From assembly GCA_903876045.1 (NCBI GenBank), contig CAIQYP010000251.1, positions 1 through 36,551 of the forward strand: 36,551 nt of DNA. Reading direction: 5' to 3'. The DNA is from an uncultured beta proteobacterium (GTDB lineage: Bacteria; Pseudomonadota; Gammaproteobacteria; Burkholderiales; Burkholderiaceae_C). Of the stretch, positions 1 through 8,367 are shown piece by piece. Under the pieces are notes generated by a model. That model saw only the letters and a program-made list of their open reading frames with translations. It was not told the DNA's origin and made no database searches. Within the stretch, counting starts at the first letter, position 1. The number at the start of each line of letters is the position of its first letter. The position numbers and the translations under genes are program-made.

Positions 1-207
1 AATTTCAAGATGTTTGACATGGTGAACCTGCTGACCTCGGGCGGTCCGGGCTCCACCACCGAGGTGGCCTCCATCACCCTCAAGCGCGAGGCGTTTGAGA
101 AATGGCGCACCGGTTATTCCTCGGCCTTTGCCATCATTTTGTTTGTCGCCGTATTTGGTCTGGCCAACATTTATGTCAAAGCCCTTAACCACATCAAGAA
201 CCGGTAA
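1..207 (+). CDS. Carbohydrate ABC transporter permease, C-terminal fragment
   Basis: This is the C-terminal part of an inner-membrane permease of the MalF/UgpA type; the 5' end lies outside the window. The frame is open from base 1 (NFK before the first Met), so the Met at base 10 is internal and not the start. The motif 'FDMVNLLTSGGPGSTTEV' is typical of the periplasmic loop before the last helix of sugar-ABC permeases. It is followed by one strong hydrophobic helix (AFAIILFVAVFGLANIYV) and a short basic tail. Six bases separate it from the second permease, so the two are co-transcribed and should form the transport channel together. A substrate-binding protein gene would be expected upstream, outside the window. 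Confidence 0.9.
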   Translation, partial: NFKMFDMVNLLTSGGPGSTTEVASITLKREAFEKWRTGYSSAFAIILFVAVFGLANIYVKALNHIKNR

Positions 208-213
208 CGCACC

Positions 214-1170
214 ATGCGCAAAGGCATCAGCACCGCCCACTCGGTCGTCGAACCCTCATCCCAAACACGCTGGCTGGCTGGCGTGCTGGTGGTGTTCTAT
301 GCACTGGTCACCATCATTCCGCTGGCCTGGATCATCATGACCGGCTTCAAGACGCCAGCCGACTCGATCAGCTATCCGCCCAAGGTTGTTTTCAGTCCCT
401 CCATCGAAGGCTATTGCAACCTGTTCACCACGCGCTCGCGCCAGACGCCCGAATACATTGCCAGCCTGCCGCCGTCAGCCAGCGAGTGCGAAAGCATCGC
501 GCGCAACCAGCAGATGGTGGTGGCTGGCCCGTCCAACTTCACGCCACGCTTTACCAACTCACTGATCATTGCTTTTGGCTCCACCGTGTTGTCGGTCGGC
601 TTTGGCGTGATGGCGGCCTACGCGTTCTCGCGCTTCAAGGTGCCGCTCAAAGACGACTTGCTGTTCTTCATTTTGTCCACGCGCATGATGCCGCCGATTG
701 CGGTGGCCATTCCCATTTACCTGATGTACCGCGAGTTGGGTTTGTCAGACACCCGGCTCGGCATGATCCTGCTCTACAGCGCGGTCAATGTGTCGCTCTC
801 GGTCTGGTTGCTCAAGGGCTTTATTGATGAGATCCCGCGTGAGTACGAAGAGGCCGCCATGGTCGACGGCTACACCCGCTTGCAGGCCTTTCGCAAAGTG
901 GTGTTGCCGCAGGCCACCACGGGCATTGTGGCCACCGCCATCTTCTGCCTGATCTTTGCCTGGAACGAATACGCCTTCGCTGTGTTGCTGACCTCGGGCG
1001 AGGCACAGACCGCACCGCCTTTCATCCCCATCATCATCGGCGAAGGGGGCATGGACTGGCCTGCCGTCGCTGCCGGTACCACGCTGTTCCTGGTGCCCAT
1101 CCTGGTCTTCACCGTGCTCTTGCGCAAACACCTGTTGCGCGGCATCACCTTCGGCGCCGTGCGCAAATAA
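214..1170 (+). CDS. Carbohydrate ABC transporter permease (MalG-type)
   Basis: This is the second permease subunit of the sugar/polyol importer, 318 aa. An N-terminal cytoplasmic stretch is followed by a first helix (WLAGVLVVFYALVTIIPLAWIIM), a periplasmic insertion of about 70 residues, then about five further helices. The EAA loop that docks on the ATPases is clear: 'EYEEAAMVDGYTRLQAF' followed by KVVLPQ. The C-terminal 'LLRGITFGAVRK' is characteristic of MalG-like proteins. The start at 214 follows the stop of the first permease by 6 nt; the Shine-Dalgarno is weak, suggesting translational coupling. It is the third-from-last membrane component before the ATPase genes. The family assignment is secure; the substrate is unknown. 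Confidence 0.93.
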   Translation: MRKGISTAHSVVEPSSQTRWLAGVLVVFYALVTIIPLAWIIMTGFKTPADSISYPPKVVFSPSIEGYCNLFTTRSRQTPEYIASLPPSASECESIARNQQMVVAGPSNFTPRFTNSLIIAFGSTVLSVGFGVMAAYAFSRFKVPLKDDLLFFILSTRMMPPIAVAIPIYLMYRELGLSDTRLGMILLYSAVNVSLSVWLLKGFIDEIPREYEEAAMVDGYTRLQAFRKVVLPQATTGIVATAIFCLIFAWNEYAFAVLLTSGEAQTAPPFIPIIIGEGGMDWPAVAAGTTLFLVPILVFTVLLRKHLLRGITFGAVRK

Positions 1171-1186
1171 AGCGGAACTACACGCC

Positions 1187-1432
1187 ATGTCCAATCCACA
1201 AACCGATTCTTATTCCGCACCCGGCGTCACCGGCCAAAACAACGGCAATAGCGGCAGCAGCTGGCCCCGCTGGCTGCGCCGCAACACCCTGGAGCTTGTT
1301 GCCTGCGCCGTCATCGGCTTTGGGCTGCTGATGTTGCTGCAGCCTTTTGCATTGGTGCTTTACACCTGGTCTTTTGTCACCATGCTGGCGGGCACCGTCA
1401 TGTTCATGGTGGTCTCCAAGTTTCCCGAGTAG
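1187..1432 (+). CDS. Small two-helix membrane protein of the ABC operon
   Basis: This 81-aa protein has a polar, Asn/Ser/Gly-rich N-terminal 25 residues, a basic WPRWLRRN segment, and two closely spaced hydrophobic stretches (LVACAVIGFGLLMLLQPFALVLY and WSFVTMLAGTVMFMVV). It ends in SKFPE. It sits 16 nt after the second permease and 5 nt before the first ATPase, so it is a genuine operon member and not a shadow. I do not recognise a named family. By position it resembles the small membrane protein (GlpU/DUF2160) found in rhizobial glycerol ABC operons, but the sequence does not look like DUF2160. It may be an accessory subunit of the permease; this is inference from context. Confidence 0.75.
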   Translation: MSNPQTDSYSAPGVTGQNNGNSGSSWPRWLRRNTLELVACAVIGFGLLMLLQPFALVLYTWSFVTMLAGTVMFMVVSKFPE

Positions 1433-1437
1433 TCGCC

Positions 1438-2565
1438 ATGGCTGAAATACGTATTCAAAACCTGCACAAGGCCTTTGCCGATTTCACCGCAGTCAAGGAC
1501 TCGTCCTTTGTGGTGAATGACGGCGAGTTTTTCTGTCTGTTGGGGCCCTCGGGTTGCGGCAAGACCACCACGCTGCGCATGATTGCCGGGCTGGAGCTAC
1601 CCACCTCAGGCGAAATCTATTTGGGCGGTGAAGATGTGACGTTCAAGCGCGCCTCAGCGCGCGACATCGCTTTTGTGTTTCAGATGTTTGCGCTCTATCC
1701 GCACATGTCGGTGCGCCAGAACATTGCCTTTCCGCTGGTCTCGCAAGGCATGGCGCGTGCCGAGATTGATGAGCGCGTGGCCAGTGCCGCCCACACCCTG
1801 CACATCACCCTTTTGTTGAAGAAGTCGGTCTCGGGCCTGACCAGTGGCGACCGCCAGCGTGTGGCACTGGGTCGGGCCATCGTGCGCCAGCCGTTGGCCT
1901 TCATGATGGATGAACCGTTAGGCGCATTGGATGCCGAGTTCCGCGAGCTGATGTGCCAGGAGTTGCGCGCCCTGCATGACCGCCTGGGCGCCACCACCGT
2001 CTACGTCACGCACGACCAGCGCGAGGCCATGTCCATGGCCGACAAGATCGCCATCATGAACCAGGGCGTGATCGAGCAATTGGGCGCACCCCAGGAAATC
2101 TATGAACGCCCGGCCAGTGTTTTTGTGGCCGACTTTATGGGCTCGCCCTCGATGAATTTCATTCCAGCTAACACGGCTCTAGAACGTGGCGCAACCTCCA
2201 TCAGTCTCGGGCCAGTCGCCCTGGACATGCCCGCTGTGTGCGAAGCGGTCAGTCAGCGCCCGTTGCTGTACGGTGTGCGCCCGGAACACATCCGCTTGTC
2301 GACTGATGCGCCTTTGCGTGCTGAAGTGCTGGGGGTGGAATACCTGGGCAACTGCCAGATCATCACCCTGAACACGGCGCAGGGTAGCGTGTTGCGTGCC
2401 AAGGTCGATGTGCAGGTGCAGGCACAACGCGGCGACCAGGTCGGGCTCGCATTTGAAAGTTCTGAGATGACACTCTTTGACCAGGCCAGCGGACGCGCCA
2501 TTCGTACCGCGCGCGACGACATTGCGCTTAGCGCCGTCGGAACCCGAAAGGCGGCCCATGGCTGA
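1438..2565 (+). CDS. ABC transporter ATPase with altered signature motif
   Basis: This 375-aa cytoplasmic ATPase is of the MalK/UgpC type and energises the sugar importer. Walker A is GPSGCGKTT (res. 36-44), the Q-loop is FVFQMF (Gln82), Walker B is MMDEP (156-160), the D-loop is GALD and the H-loop is VTH (190-192). A C-terminal TOBE-like regulatory domain follows (about res. 240-355; 'GVRPEHIRL'). The signature motif reads LTSGDRQ (134-140), where the usual form is LSGGQ-x-Q, so one of the two ATP sites of a heterodimer may be degenerate. It starts 5 nt after the small membrane gene. Its end overlaps the next ATPase gene by 8 nt, which indicates coupled translation and probably a heterodimeric ATPase pair. 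Confidence 0.93.
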   Translation: MAEIRIQNLHKAFADFTAVKDSSFVVNDGEFFCLLGPSGCGKTTTLRMIAGLELPTSGEIYLGGEDVTFKRASARDIAFVFQMFALYPHMSVRQNIAFPLVSQGMARAEIDERVASAAHTLHITLLLKKSVSGLTSGDRQRVALGRAIVRQPLAFMMDEPLGALDAEFRELMCQELRALHDRLGATTVYVTHDQREAMSMADKIAIMNQGVIEQLGAPQEIYERPASVFVADFMGSPSMNFIPANTALERGATSISLGPVALDMPAVCEAVSQRPLLYGVRPEHIRLSTDAPLRAEVLGVEYLGNCQIITLNTAQGSVLRAKVDVQVQAQRGDQVGLAFESSEMTLFDQASGRAIRTARDDIALSAVGTRKAAHG

Positions 2566-3589
2566 TCTCAAACTCGAAGGTGTCAGCAAGCACTTTGGCT
2601 CGCAGTCCGCCGTGAGCGGCCTGAACATCGACATTGCCAGCGGTGAATTCGTCGTGTTGCTCGGCCCCAGCGGTGCCGGCAAGACCACGACGTTGCGGCT
2701 GGTGGCCGGCCTGGAAAAGCCGGATGCCGGTGAGGTCTGGATTGACGGACGCAATGTGACGGCGTTGGCACCGGCGCTGCGCGACGTCACTTTTGTGTTC
2801 CAGCAATATTCGCTGTACCCACACCTCAATGTGTACGACAACCTGGCCTTCCCCCTGCGCTCGCCCCTGCGCAAGATTAGCGAGGAAGAAGTCAAGGCCA
2901 AGGTGCTGGAAGTGGCACACATGCTGCGCATGGAAGACAAATTGCAAAGCCCCGCCACCAAGCTCTCGGGTGGGCAAATGCAACGCGTCGCCATAGGCCG
3001 CGCACTGGTGCGCAACCCGGCGGTGTATTTGATGGACGAGCCCCTGTCGTCGCTGGATGCCAAGTTGCGCAATGACTTGCGGCTGGAGCTCAAGCGCATC
3101 CAGCAGGACACCGGTGCCACCATGTTGTATGTCACCCATGACCAGGTCGAGGCATTGACGCTGGCCAACCGCATTGGTGTGCTCGACCATGGCCGCCTGG
3201 TGCAACTCGGCACACCCCAGCAGGTCTATCAGGACCCGGACACGGTGGCCGTTGCCAGCCGCCTGGGCTCACCCCGCATCAATCTGATTACGCGTGCGGC
3301 CTTGCCGCAATTGGCTATGCCAGAGGGGGTGAAGACCATTGGCGTGCGCGCCGAGCACATGCTCATTCATGCGGCCGACGCCCGCGTGGCGGATGGCGTG
3401 CCAGCACTGGTGCTGCGCCTGGAACGCCTGAGTGACCAATATCTGGTGCATGTACGCCTGCAGGGTAGCGGGCAGGAACTCATCGTCTCCTGCGGCCCCG
3501 GCCATGTGGCCCAAGCCGGTCAGGACGTGCAAATTCAGTTTACGCAATGCCTGTGGTTTGATGCAGCAGACCAACGGGTTCGGACTTGA
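2558..3589 (+). CDS. ABC transporter ATPase (canonical)
   Basis: This 343-aa MalK/UgpC-type ATPase partners the preceding one. Walker A is GPSGAGKTT (36-44), the Q-loop is VFQQY, the signature is a canonical LSGGQ (136-140), Walker B is LMDEP (about 159-162) and the H-loop is THD. A TOBE-like C-terminal domain follows ('GVRAEHMLIHAAD'). The ORF is open from 2477, but the ATG at 2558 is chosen because the protein then begins MADLKLEGVSKHFG, the normal family N-terminus. It also overlaps the upstream stop by 8 nt, a common coupling arrangement. With its full motif set it should supply the intact catalytic sites. It precedes dhaL by 22 nt. Confidence 0.94.
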   Translation: MADLKLEGVSKHFGSQSAVSGLNIDIASGEFVVLLGPSGAGKTTTLRLVAGLEKPDAGEVWIDGRNVTALAPALRDVTFVFQQYSLYPHLNVYDNLAFPLRSPLRKISEEEVKAKVLEVAHMLRMEDKLQSPATKLSGGQMQRVAIGRALVRNPAVYLMDEPLSSLDAKLRNDLRLELKRIQQDTGATMLYVTHDQVEALTLANRIGVLDHGRLVQLGTPQQVYQDPDTVAVASRLGSPRINLITRAALPQLAMPEGVKTIGVRAEHMLIHAADARVADGVPALVLRLERLSDQYLVHVRLQGSGQELIVSCGPGHVAQAGQDVQIQFTQCLWFDAADQRVRT

Positions 3590-3611
3590 AACTTTCAACA
3601 GGGACATTGAA

Positions 3612-4244
3612 ATGCCATTGAACGACATCATTCACAACGCAACGCAAACGCTGGTCGACCACCTGGAAGAACTGACCACGCTGGATCAGGCCATCGGTGA
3701 CGGCGACCACGGCCTCAACATGAAACGCGGCGCCCAGGCGATTCAGGCCAAGCTGCCCGACCTGCGCGTGATGGCGCTGAACGACGCGCTCAAGATCATG
3801 GGCAAGACCTGTGTGGCCATGATTGGCGGCTCAAGCGGCCCGGTGTTTGGCACGCTGATGATGACGCTCGGCAAAGAGTTGCCCGAGCAGGCAACCGCCG
3901 CCGACCTGGCGGTGGCGCTGCGTCGAAGCATCGAAGCGCTGACCCGCTTGGGCAAGGCCGAGGTCGGCCAGAAGACCTTGCTCGACGTGCTGGACCCGGT
4001 GCAAAAAGTGTTGGCCGCCGGTGGCCCGGATTTGATTGCGCGCGTGCGCCAATGCGCTTTTGACAGTGCGCTGGCCACCGCCGATATGGACGCCACACGC
4101 GGGCGCTCTTCCTTTTTGGGCGAGCGCGCCAAGGGCCATGTGGACCCCGGCTCGCGCTCCATGGCCCTGATCATTGGTTCGGTCTGCGACAGCCTGAGCC
4201 CGCCTGAAACCTCCTCTATTAATCAACCTGTGGGTGCGCTATGA
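3612..4244 (+). CDS. dhaL: Dihydroxyacetone kinase-like subunit DhaL
   Basis: This is the nucleotide-binding subunit of a two-component ketose kinase (DhaL fold, helical barrel), 210 aa. The Mg-ADP/ATP-binding motif GDGDHG is at residues 29-34. Further family signatures are 'MIGGSSGPVFG', 'VGQKTLLDVLDP' and 'GRSSFLGERAKGHVDPGSRS' near the C-terminus. The ORF track begins at 3432, but the ATG at 3612 has a purine-rich site (CAGGGA) upstream and gives the normal family N-terminus. It overlaps dhaK in an ATGA. No DhaM phosphotransferase subunit is present, so ATP rather than PEP is the likely donor (inference). The order dhaL before dhaK is the reverse of the classical dhaKLM operon. The substrate may be dihydroxyacetone or a tetrulose-type ketose. 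Confidence 0.92.
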   Translation: MPLNDIIHNATQTLVDHLEELTTLDQAIGDGDHGLNMKRGAQAIQAKLPDLRVMALNDALKIMGKTCVAMIGGSSGPVFGTLMMTLGKELPEQATAADLAVALRRSIEALTRLGKAEVGQKTLLDVLDPVQKVLAAGGPDLIARVRQCAFDSALATADMDATRGRSSFLGERAKGHVDPGSRSMALIIGSVCDSLSPPETSSINQPVGAL

Positions 4245-5230
4245 AAAATTTGATGAACAACGTGGATACCGTGCTGGCCGAGTCGCTGGACGGTTTTGCT
4301 GCTGCACACGCAGACATTGTGGCCCTGGGGGCCGACCGGGAATTTATCCGGCGCCAGAACGTCAAGCCGGGCAAGGTGGCGCTGATCTCCGGTGGCGGCA
4401 CCGGGCATGAACCGCTGCACGCGGGCTTTGTGGGCTATGGCATGCTGGATGCGGCCTGCCCCGGCCAGATCTTTACCTCGCCCACGCCCAACCAGATGCT
4501 CAATGCAGCACAAGCGGTGGACGGCGGTGCCGGTGTGCTGTTCATCGTCAAGAACTATTCCGGCGACATGATGAATTTCCAGATGGCCTCCGACATGCTG
4601 GACCAGGAGAACGCGGTGGTCATCGTCAACGACGACGTGGCCGTGGAAGACTCCACCTACACCACCGGCAGGCGCGGCGTGGCCGGCACACTCATCATCG
4701 AGAAAATACTGGGTGCAGCGGCCGAGCGCGGTGACACCCTGCAGCAACTGCAAGCCCTGGGCAATGCGGTCAACAAGGCCACCGCCTCGATGGGTGTGGC
4801 GCTGACTTCGTGCACCGTACCGGCTGCGGGCAAGCCCACGTTTCAGATTGGCATGCATGAGATGGAGGTGGGTGTGGGTATCCACGGTGAGCCGGGCCGC
4901 CGCCGCGTGCCATTGGCCAGCGCCGACGAGATTGCTGAAGAACTCACTGGCGCGGTGCTCAAGGACTTGGCACTGAGCGCCGGGCAGGAAGTTATTTTGC
5001 TGGTCAATGGTTTTGGTGGCACGCCCTTACTGGAGTTGTATCTGATGGTCAACGCGGCCCGCACGGTGCTGGAACGCGGTGGCGTGAAGGTGGTGCGTTA
5101 CCTGACCGGCTCGTACGTCACATCCCTGGAGATGGCGGGCTGCTCCATCACCGTGACGGCGGTGACACCGGAGTTTCTGGCGCTGTGGGATGCGCCGGTG
5201 CACACCGCCGCGCTGCGTTGGGGCATGTAG
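4241..5230 (+). CDS. dhaK: Dihydroxyacetone kinase-like subunit DhaK
   Basis: This is the substrate-binding subunit, 329 aa, a normal DhaK length. GGGTGHEP at 51-58 contains the conserved His56. 'NDDVAVEDS' and 'GRRGVAGT' are further DhaK signatures. His215 in 'GVGIHGEPG' is at the position of the histidine that binds the ketone substrate covalently as a hemiaminal in characterised DhaK proteins. The start overlaps the dhaL stop (ATGA). Kinases of this family phosphorylate dihydroxyacetone, and some relatives act on erythrulose. Encoded behind a sugar ABC importer, it probably activates the imported carbon source or its keto product. It ends 23 bp from the convergent dehydrogenase gene. Confidence 0.94.
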   Translation: MKNLMNNVDTVLAESLDGFAAAHADIVALGADREFIRRQNVKPGKVALISGGGTGHEPLHAGFVGYGMLDAACPGQIFTSPTPNQMLNAAQAVDGGAGVLFIVKNYSGDMMNFQMASDMLDQENAVVIVNDDVAVEDSTYTTGRRGVAGTLIIEKILGAAAERGDTLQQLQALGNAVNKATASMGVALTSCTVPAAGKPTFQIGMHEMEVGVGIHGEPGRRRVPLASADEIAEELTGAVLKDLALSAGQEVILLVNGFGGTPLLELYLMVNAARTVLERGGVKVVRYLTGSYVTSLEMAGCSITVTAVTPEFLALWDAPVHTAALRWGM

Positions 5231-5253
5231 CCTGAAGGCTTGTAGCGTCGTAA

Positions 5254-6432
5254 CTATTCCACAGCCGTCCAGCGGCCACCGGCGCGGCTGGAGGCGACCG
5301 CCGCGTTGATGAATTGCATGCCGCGCAAGCCGTCTTCCACACCGGGCACGGTGCAGGCTAGCGGATCGGCAGCGCGGCCTTGCCAGCGTGCGTGCAATTG
5401 CTCTGCCACATCCCGGTACAACTGGGCAAAGCCTTCCAGATAACCTTCCGGATGTCCTGCAGGAATGCGGCTTGCATGGCTTGCCGCCGGGCCTGCACCT
5501 GCGCCCGCACGGGTCAGCAGTCGGGGTGTTTCACCCAGCGGCGTAAACCATAACTGGTTAGGATTTTCCTGGTGAAATTCCAGACCCGCCTTGCTGCCGT
5601 AGATGCGTAGCTTGAGGTTGTTTTCATTGCCCGGCGCCACCTGGCTACACCACAGCATGCCGCGCGCACCATTGGCATAGCGCAGCAGCACATGGGCGTT
5701 GTCGTCCAGTTGGCGGCCTTCTACAAAGGAGGACACGTCAGCACACACCTCGCTCAATTGCAGACCGCTGACGTATCGCGCCAAGTGTTCTGCGTGGCTG
5801 CCAATATCACCCAGCGAACCTCCGGCACCGGCGCGCAGCGGGTCGACCCGCCAGGCCGCCTGCTTCTGGCCGCTGTCTTCGAGCTTGGTGCTAAGCCAGT
5901 CCTGTGGATATTCGGCCTGCACCACCCGGATATCACCCAGGTCACCGGCAGCCACCATGGCGCGGGCCTGTCGCACCATCGGGTAGCCGCTGTAGTTGTG
6001 GGTCAGCGCAAACAGACAGCCGCTGCGGCGCACTGTGTCCACCAGTGCCTGTGCATCGGCCAACGTGGAGGTCAGGGGCTTGTCGCAAATCACATGAATC
6101 CCGGCCTCCAGAAAGGCGCTGGCAATGGGTGCGTGCAGGTGGTTGGGCGTGACGATGGCGACCACGTCAATACCGTCTTCGCGCGCCGCCTCCGCGCGCG
6201 CCATGGCGGCGTAATCGGTGTAGCTGCGCTCAGGCGCAATGTGCAGATCGGCCGCACTGTCGGCGGCGCGCTGCGGGTCGGACGAAAGCGCGCCCGCCAC
6301 CAGCGTGTAGCCATCGTCCAGACGCGCCGCCATGCGGTGCACACCACCGATAAAGGCGCCTTGTCCGCCGCCCACCATGCCCAGACGGATGCGCCGTGGC
6401 GCGCCCGTTTGTTTGCCAGCTTCAATCGCCAT
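5254..6432 (-). CDS. Gfo/Idh/MocA family oxidoreductase
   Basis: This 392-aa NAD(P)-dependent sugar or polyol dehydrogenase has an N-terminal Rossmann domain starting RRIRLGMVGGGQGAFIGGVHR. The catalytic-lysine motif is CDKPLT, where the usual form is EKP, around residue 110. The C-terminal alpha/beta domain carries 'GGSLGDIGSHAEHLARY', with the Asp and His typical of the family active site. The ATG at 6432 has a good RBS (GAGGAA, 7 nt away). It lies 11 nt downstream of the isomerase gene and should be in the same transcript. It converges on dhaK. The pairing of a Gfo/Idh/MocA enzyme with a TIM-barrel isomerase is common in inositol and keto-sugar pathways; the exact reaction is unknown. Confidence 0.92.
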   Translation of the reverse strand: MAIEAGKQTGAPRRIRLGMVGGGQGAFIGGVHRMAARLDDGYTLVAGALSSDPQRAADSAADLHIAPERSYTDYAAMARAEAAREDGIDVVAIVTPNHLHAPIASAFLEAGIHVICDKPLTSTLADAQALVDTVRRSGCLFALTHNYSGYPMVRQARAMVAAGDLGDIRVVQAEYPQDWLSTKLEDSGQKQAAWRVDPLRAGAGGSLGDIGSHAEHLARYVSGLQLSEVCADVSSFVEGRQLDDNAHVLLRYANGARGMLWCSQVAPGNENNLKLRIYGSKAGLEFHQENPNQLWFTPLGETPRLLTRAGAGAGPAASHASRIPAGHPEGYLEGFAQLYRDVAEQLHARWQGRAADPLACTVPGVEDGLRGMQFINAAVASSRAGGRWTAVE

Positions 6433-6443
6433 GGGTTGTTTCC

Positions 6444-7499
6444 TCAGGTTATGCCGAGCATCTTTTTGTTGGCCGCGGCGTCCACTCCGCCACCGGCAAA
6501 GTCATCAAAGCTGCGTTCGGCCACCCGGATGATGTGGTCGCGGATAAAGATAGCGCCTTCGCGTGCGCCATCTTCCGGGTGCTTGATGCAGCACTCCCAC
6601 TCCAGCACGGCCCAACCGGGGAAGTCGTACTCCGCCATCTTGGAGAAGATGGCGGCAAAGTCCACCTGCCCATCACCCAGCGAGCGAAAACGCCCGGCCC
6701 GCTTCAGCCACGGCTGGTAGCCGCCATACACGCCTTGTTTTCCGGTCGGGTTGAACTCGGCGTCCTTGACGTGGAAAATCTTGATGCGTTCGTGGTAGTA
6801 GTCGATGTAGTCCAGGTAGTTGAGCTGCTGCAGCACGAAGTGGCTGGGGTCATACAACAGGCAGGCACGCTTGTGGTTGTTGACTCGCTCCAGAAACATC
6901 TCGTAGCTCACGCCATCGTGCAGGTCTTCGCCCGGATGCACTTCGTAGCAAACGTCCACGCCAGCGTGGTCGAAGGCATCAAGAATGGGTCGCCAACGCT
7001 TGGCCAGTTCATCAAAGGCGCCTTCGATAAGTCCTGCCGGACGTGGCGGCCAGGAGTACAGATACGGCCAGGCCAGCGCGCCGGAGAAAGTAACGTGGGC
7101 CGTCAGGCCCAGATTGGTTGAGGCCTGCGCAGCCCACATCATTTGCTGCACGGCCCACTCCTGACGCAGTGCCGGATTGCCCCGCACCTCGGGTGCCGCA
7201 AAGCCATCAAAGCCGGTGTCATAGGCCGGGTGCACCGCGACCAGCTGACCCTGCAAGTGGGTGGAGAGCTCGGTGATTTCCAGGCCGTGTGCGGCCAGCG
7301 TACCCTTGATTTCTTCGCAATAGGTTTTGCTGTGCGCTGCGGTTTTCAGGTCAAACAGGCGCGCATCCCAACTCGGAATCTGCACCCCTTTGTAGCCCAG
7401 CGAGGATGCCCATTGGGCAATCGCCGGCAGCGAATTGAAGGGTGCCGCGTCACCGGCAAATTGGGCCAGAAATATGGCCGGGCCTTTGATGGTCTTCAT
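6444..7499 (-). CDS. Sugar phosphate isomerase/epimerase (TIM barrel, IolE/xylose-isomerase-like)
   Basis: This 351-aa AP-endonuclease-2/xylose-isomerase-like TIM barrel protein shows typical strand ends and metal ligands: 'VDVCYEVHPGEDLHDG', 'LLYDPSHFVLQ', 'IKIFHVKDAEF' and 'WAVLEWEC'. These supply the Glu/Asp/His/Glu set that binds a divalent metal in the family. The ORF track extends to a GTG at 7514. The ATG at 7499 is preferred because GGAG lies 9 nt upstream of it and the protein then starts MKTIKGPAIFLAQF. It is the first gene of a two-gene unit with the Gfo/Idh/MocA dehydrogenase, and by context acts in the same sugar pathway as the ABC importer and DhaKL. The substrate is not predictable. 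Confidence 0.9.
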   Translation of the reverse strand: MKTIKGPAIFLAQFAGDAAPFNSLPAIAQWASSLGYKGVQIPSWDARLFDLKTAAHSKTYCEEIKGTLAAHGLEITELSTHLQGQLVAVHPAYDTGFDGFAAPEVRGNPALRQEWAVQQMMWAAQASTNLGLTAHVTFSGALAWPYLYSWPPRPAGLIEGAFDELAKRWRPILDAFDHAGVDVCYEVHPGEDLHDGVSYEMFLERVNNHKRACLLYDPSHFVLQQLNYLDYIDYYHERIKIFHVKDAEFNPTGKQGVYGGYQPWLKRAGRFRSLGDGQVDFAAIFSKMAEYDFPGWAVLEWECCIKHPEDGAREGAIFIRDHIIRVAERSFDDFAGGGVDAAANKKMLGIT

Positions 7500-7686
7500 G
7501 TGTATTTGCTCCACTGGTTCGTTGAAAGCATAGCCGCTGAACTGCTACTTTGACAAGTTCGGGTCAGTCCCTAGAGGGCGCCTTGGCGACCGGGTCGGGA
7601 GAGACGAAATACCGACATAACCATACCTTGCCAGTGGGTTTATGTGTAGCTCCAAAATCCACGCAACTTAAATCCAGGAGTCGAAG

Positions 7687-8367
7687 ATGAAGATGGTTGC
7701 AAAAGTGACTTGCGTGGCGGTCGTCGGCATGGTGGCTTTGGCGGGCTGCAGCACGATACAGTCCGGGCCAAAAGCCATGACCTTTTTTGTGACCAGCACG
7801 GGTCCGGGCAACGGTGGTGATCTGGGCGGGCTTGAAGGTGCGGACCAACACTGCCAAAAGCTGGCCACTGCGGCGGGCGCCGGTGAGCGCACCTGGCATG
7901 CCTACCTCAGCACGCAAGCCCCCAAGCTCGCTGACCCGAACTTTGTCAACGCACGCGACCGCATTGGCACCGGGCCATGGCAGAACGCCAAAGGCGTAGT
8001 GATTGCACAGAATGTGGAAGAACTGCATTCGGCCAAAAACAACGTGAACAAGCAGACGTCGCTGGACGAAAACGGCTATCCCGTGAATGGCCGGGGTGAC
8101 ACGCCCAACAAGCACGACATGCTGACCGGCTCACGTCCGGATGGCACAGCATTTCCTGGAGCCCCCTTTGCTGACATGACCTGTGGCAACTGGACGAAGT
8201 CCACCGCCGAGGGTTCTGCCATGACGGGCCACCACGACAGCTTGGGACCGCTGGATAGTGCCTGGGCCAAGTCCTGGAACTCGACCCATCCCACCTTGGG
8301 TTGCAGCCCCGAGAAGATTCGCCCCACCGGTGGCGACGGATTCTTCTATTGCTTTGCGGTTAAGTGA
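7687..8367 (+). CDS. Lectin-like lipoprotein, function unknown
   Basis: This 226-aa protein has a lipoprotein signal peptide: MKMVAKVTCVAVVGMVALAGC with the lipobox LAGC, so the mature protein should start at Cys21 and be membrane-anchored. The mature part has 'TFFVTSTGPGNGGDLGGLEGADQHCQKLA', 'GERTWHAYLST', 'MTCGNWT' and a C-terminal 'GCSPEKI...GGDGFFYCFA'. This pattern of Cys, Trp and Gly is reminiscent of small collagen-XV/XVIII- or C-type-lectin-like bacterial proteins; that comparison is from memory and is uncertain. The RBS AGGAG lies 6 nt before the ATG. It stands alone, divergent from the isomerase gene. The large antisense ORF on the other strand is a shadow. Confidence 0.85.
   Translation: MKMVAKVTCVAVVGMVALAGCSTIQSGPKAMTFFVTSTGPGNGGDLGGLEGADQHCQKLATAAGAGERTWHAYLSTQAPKLADPNFVNARDRIGTGPWQNAKGVVIAQNVEELHSAKNNVNKQTSLDENGYPVNGRGDTPNKHDMLTGSRPDGTAFPGAPFADMTCGNWTKSTAEGSAMTGHHDSLGPLDSAWAKSWNSTHPTLGCSPEKIRPTGGDGFFYCFAVK

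Noticed and set aside
1187-1432. Assignment of the small membrane protein to DUF2160 (GlpU)
   Set aside because: Only the operon position fits; the sequence does not resemble what I know of DUF2160.
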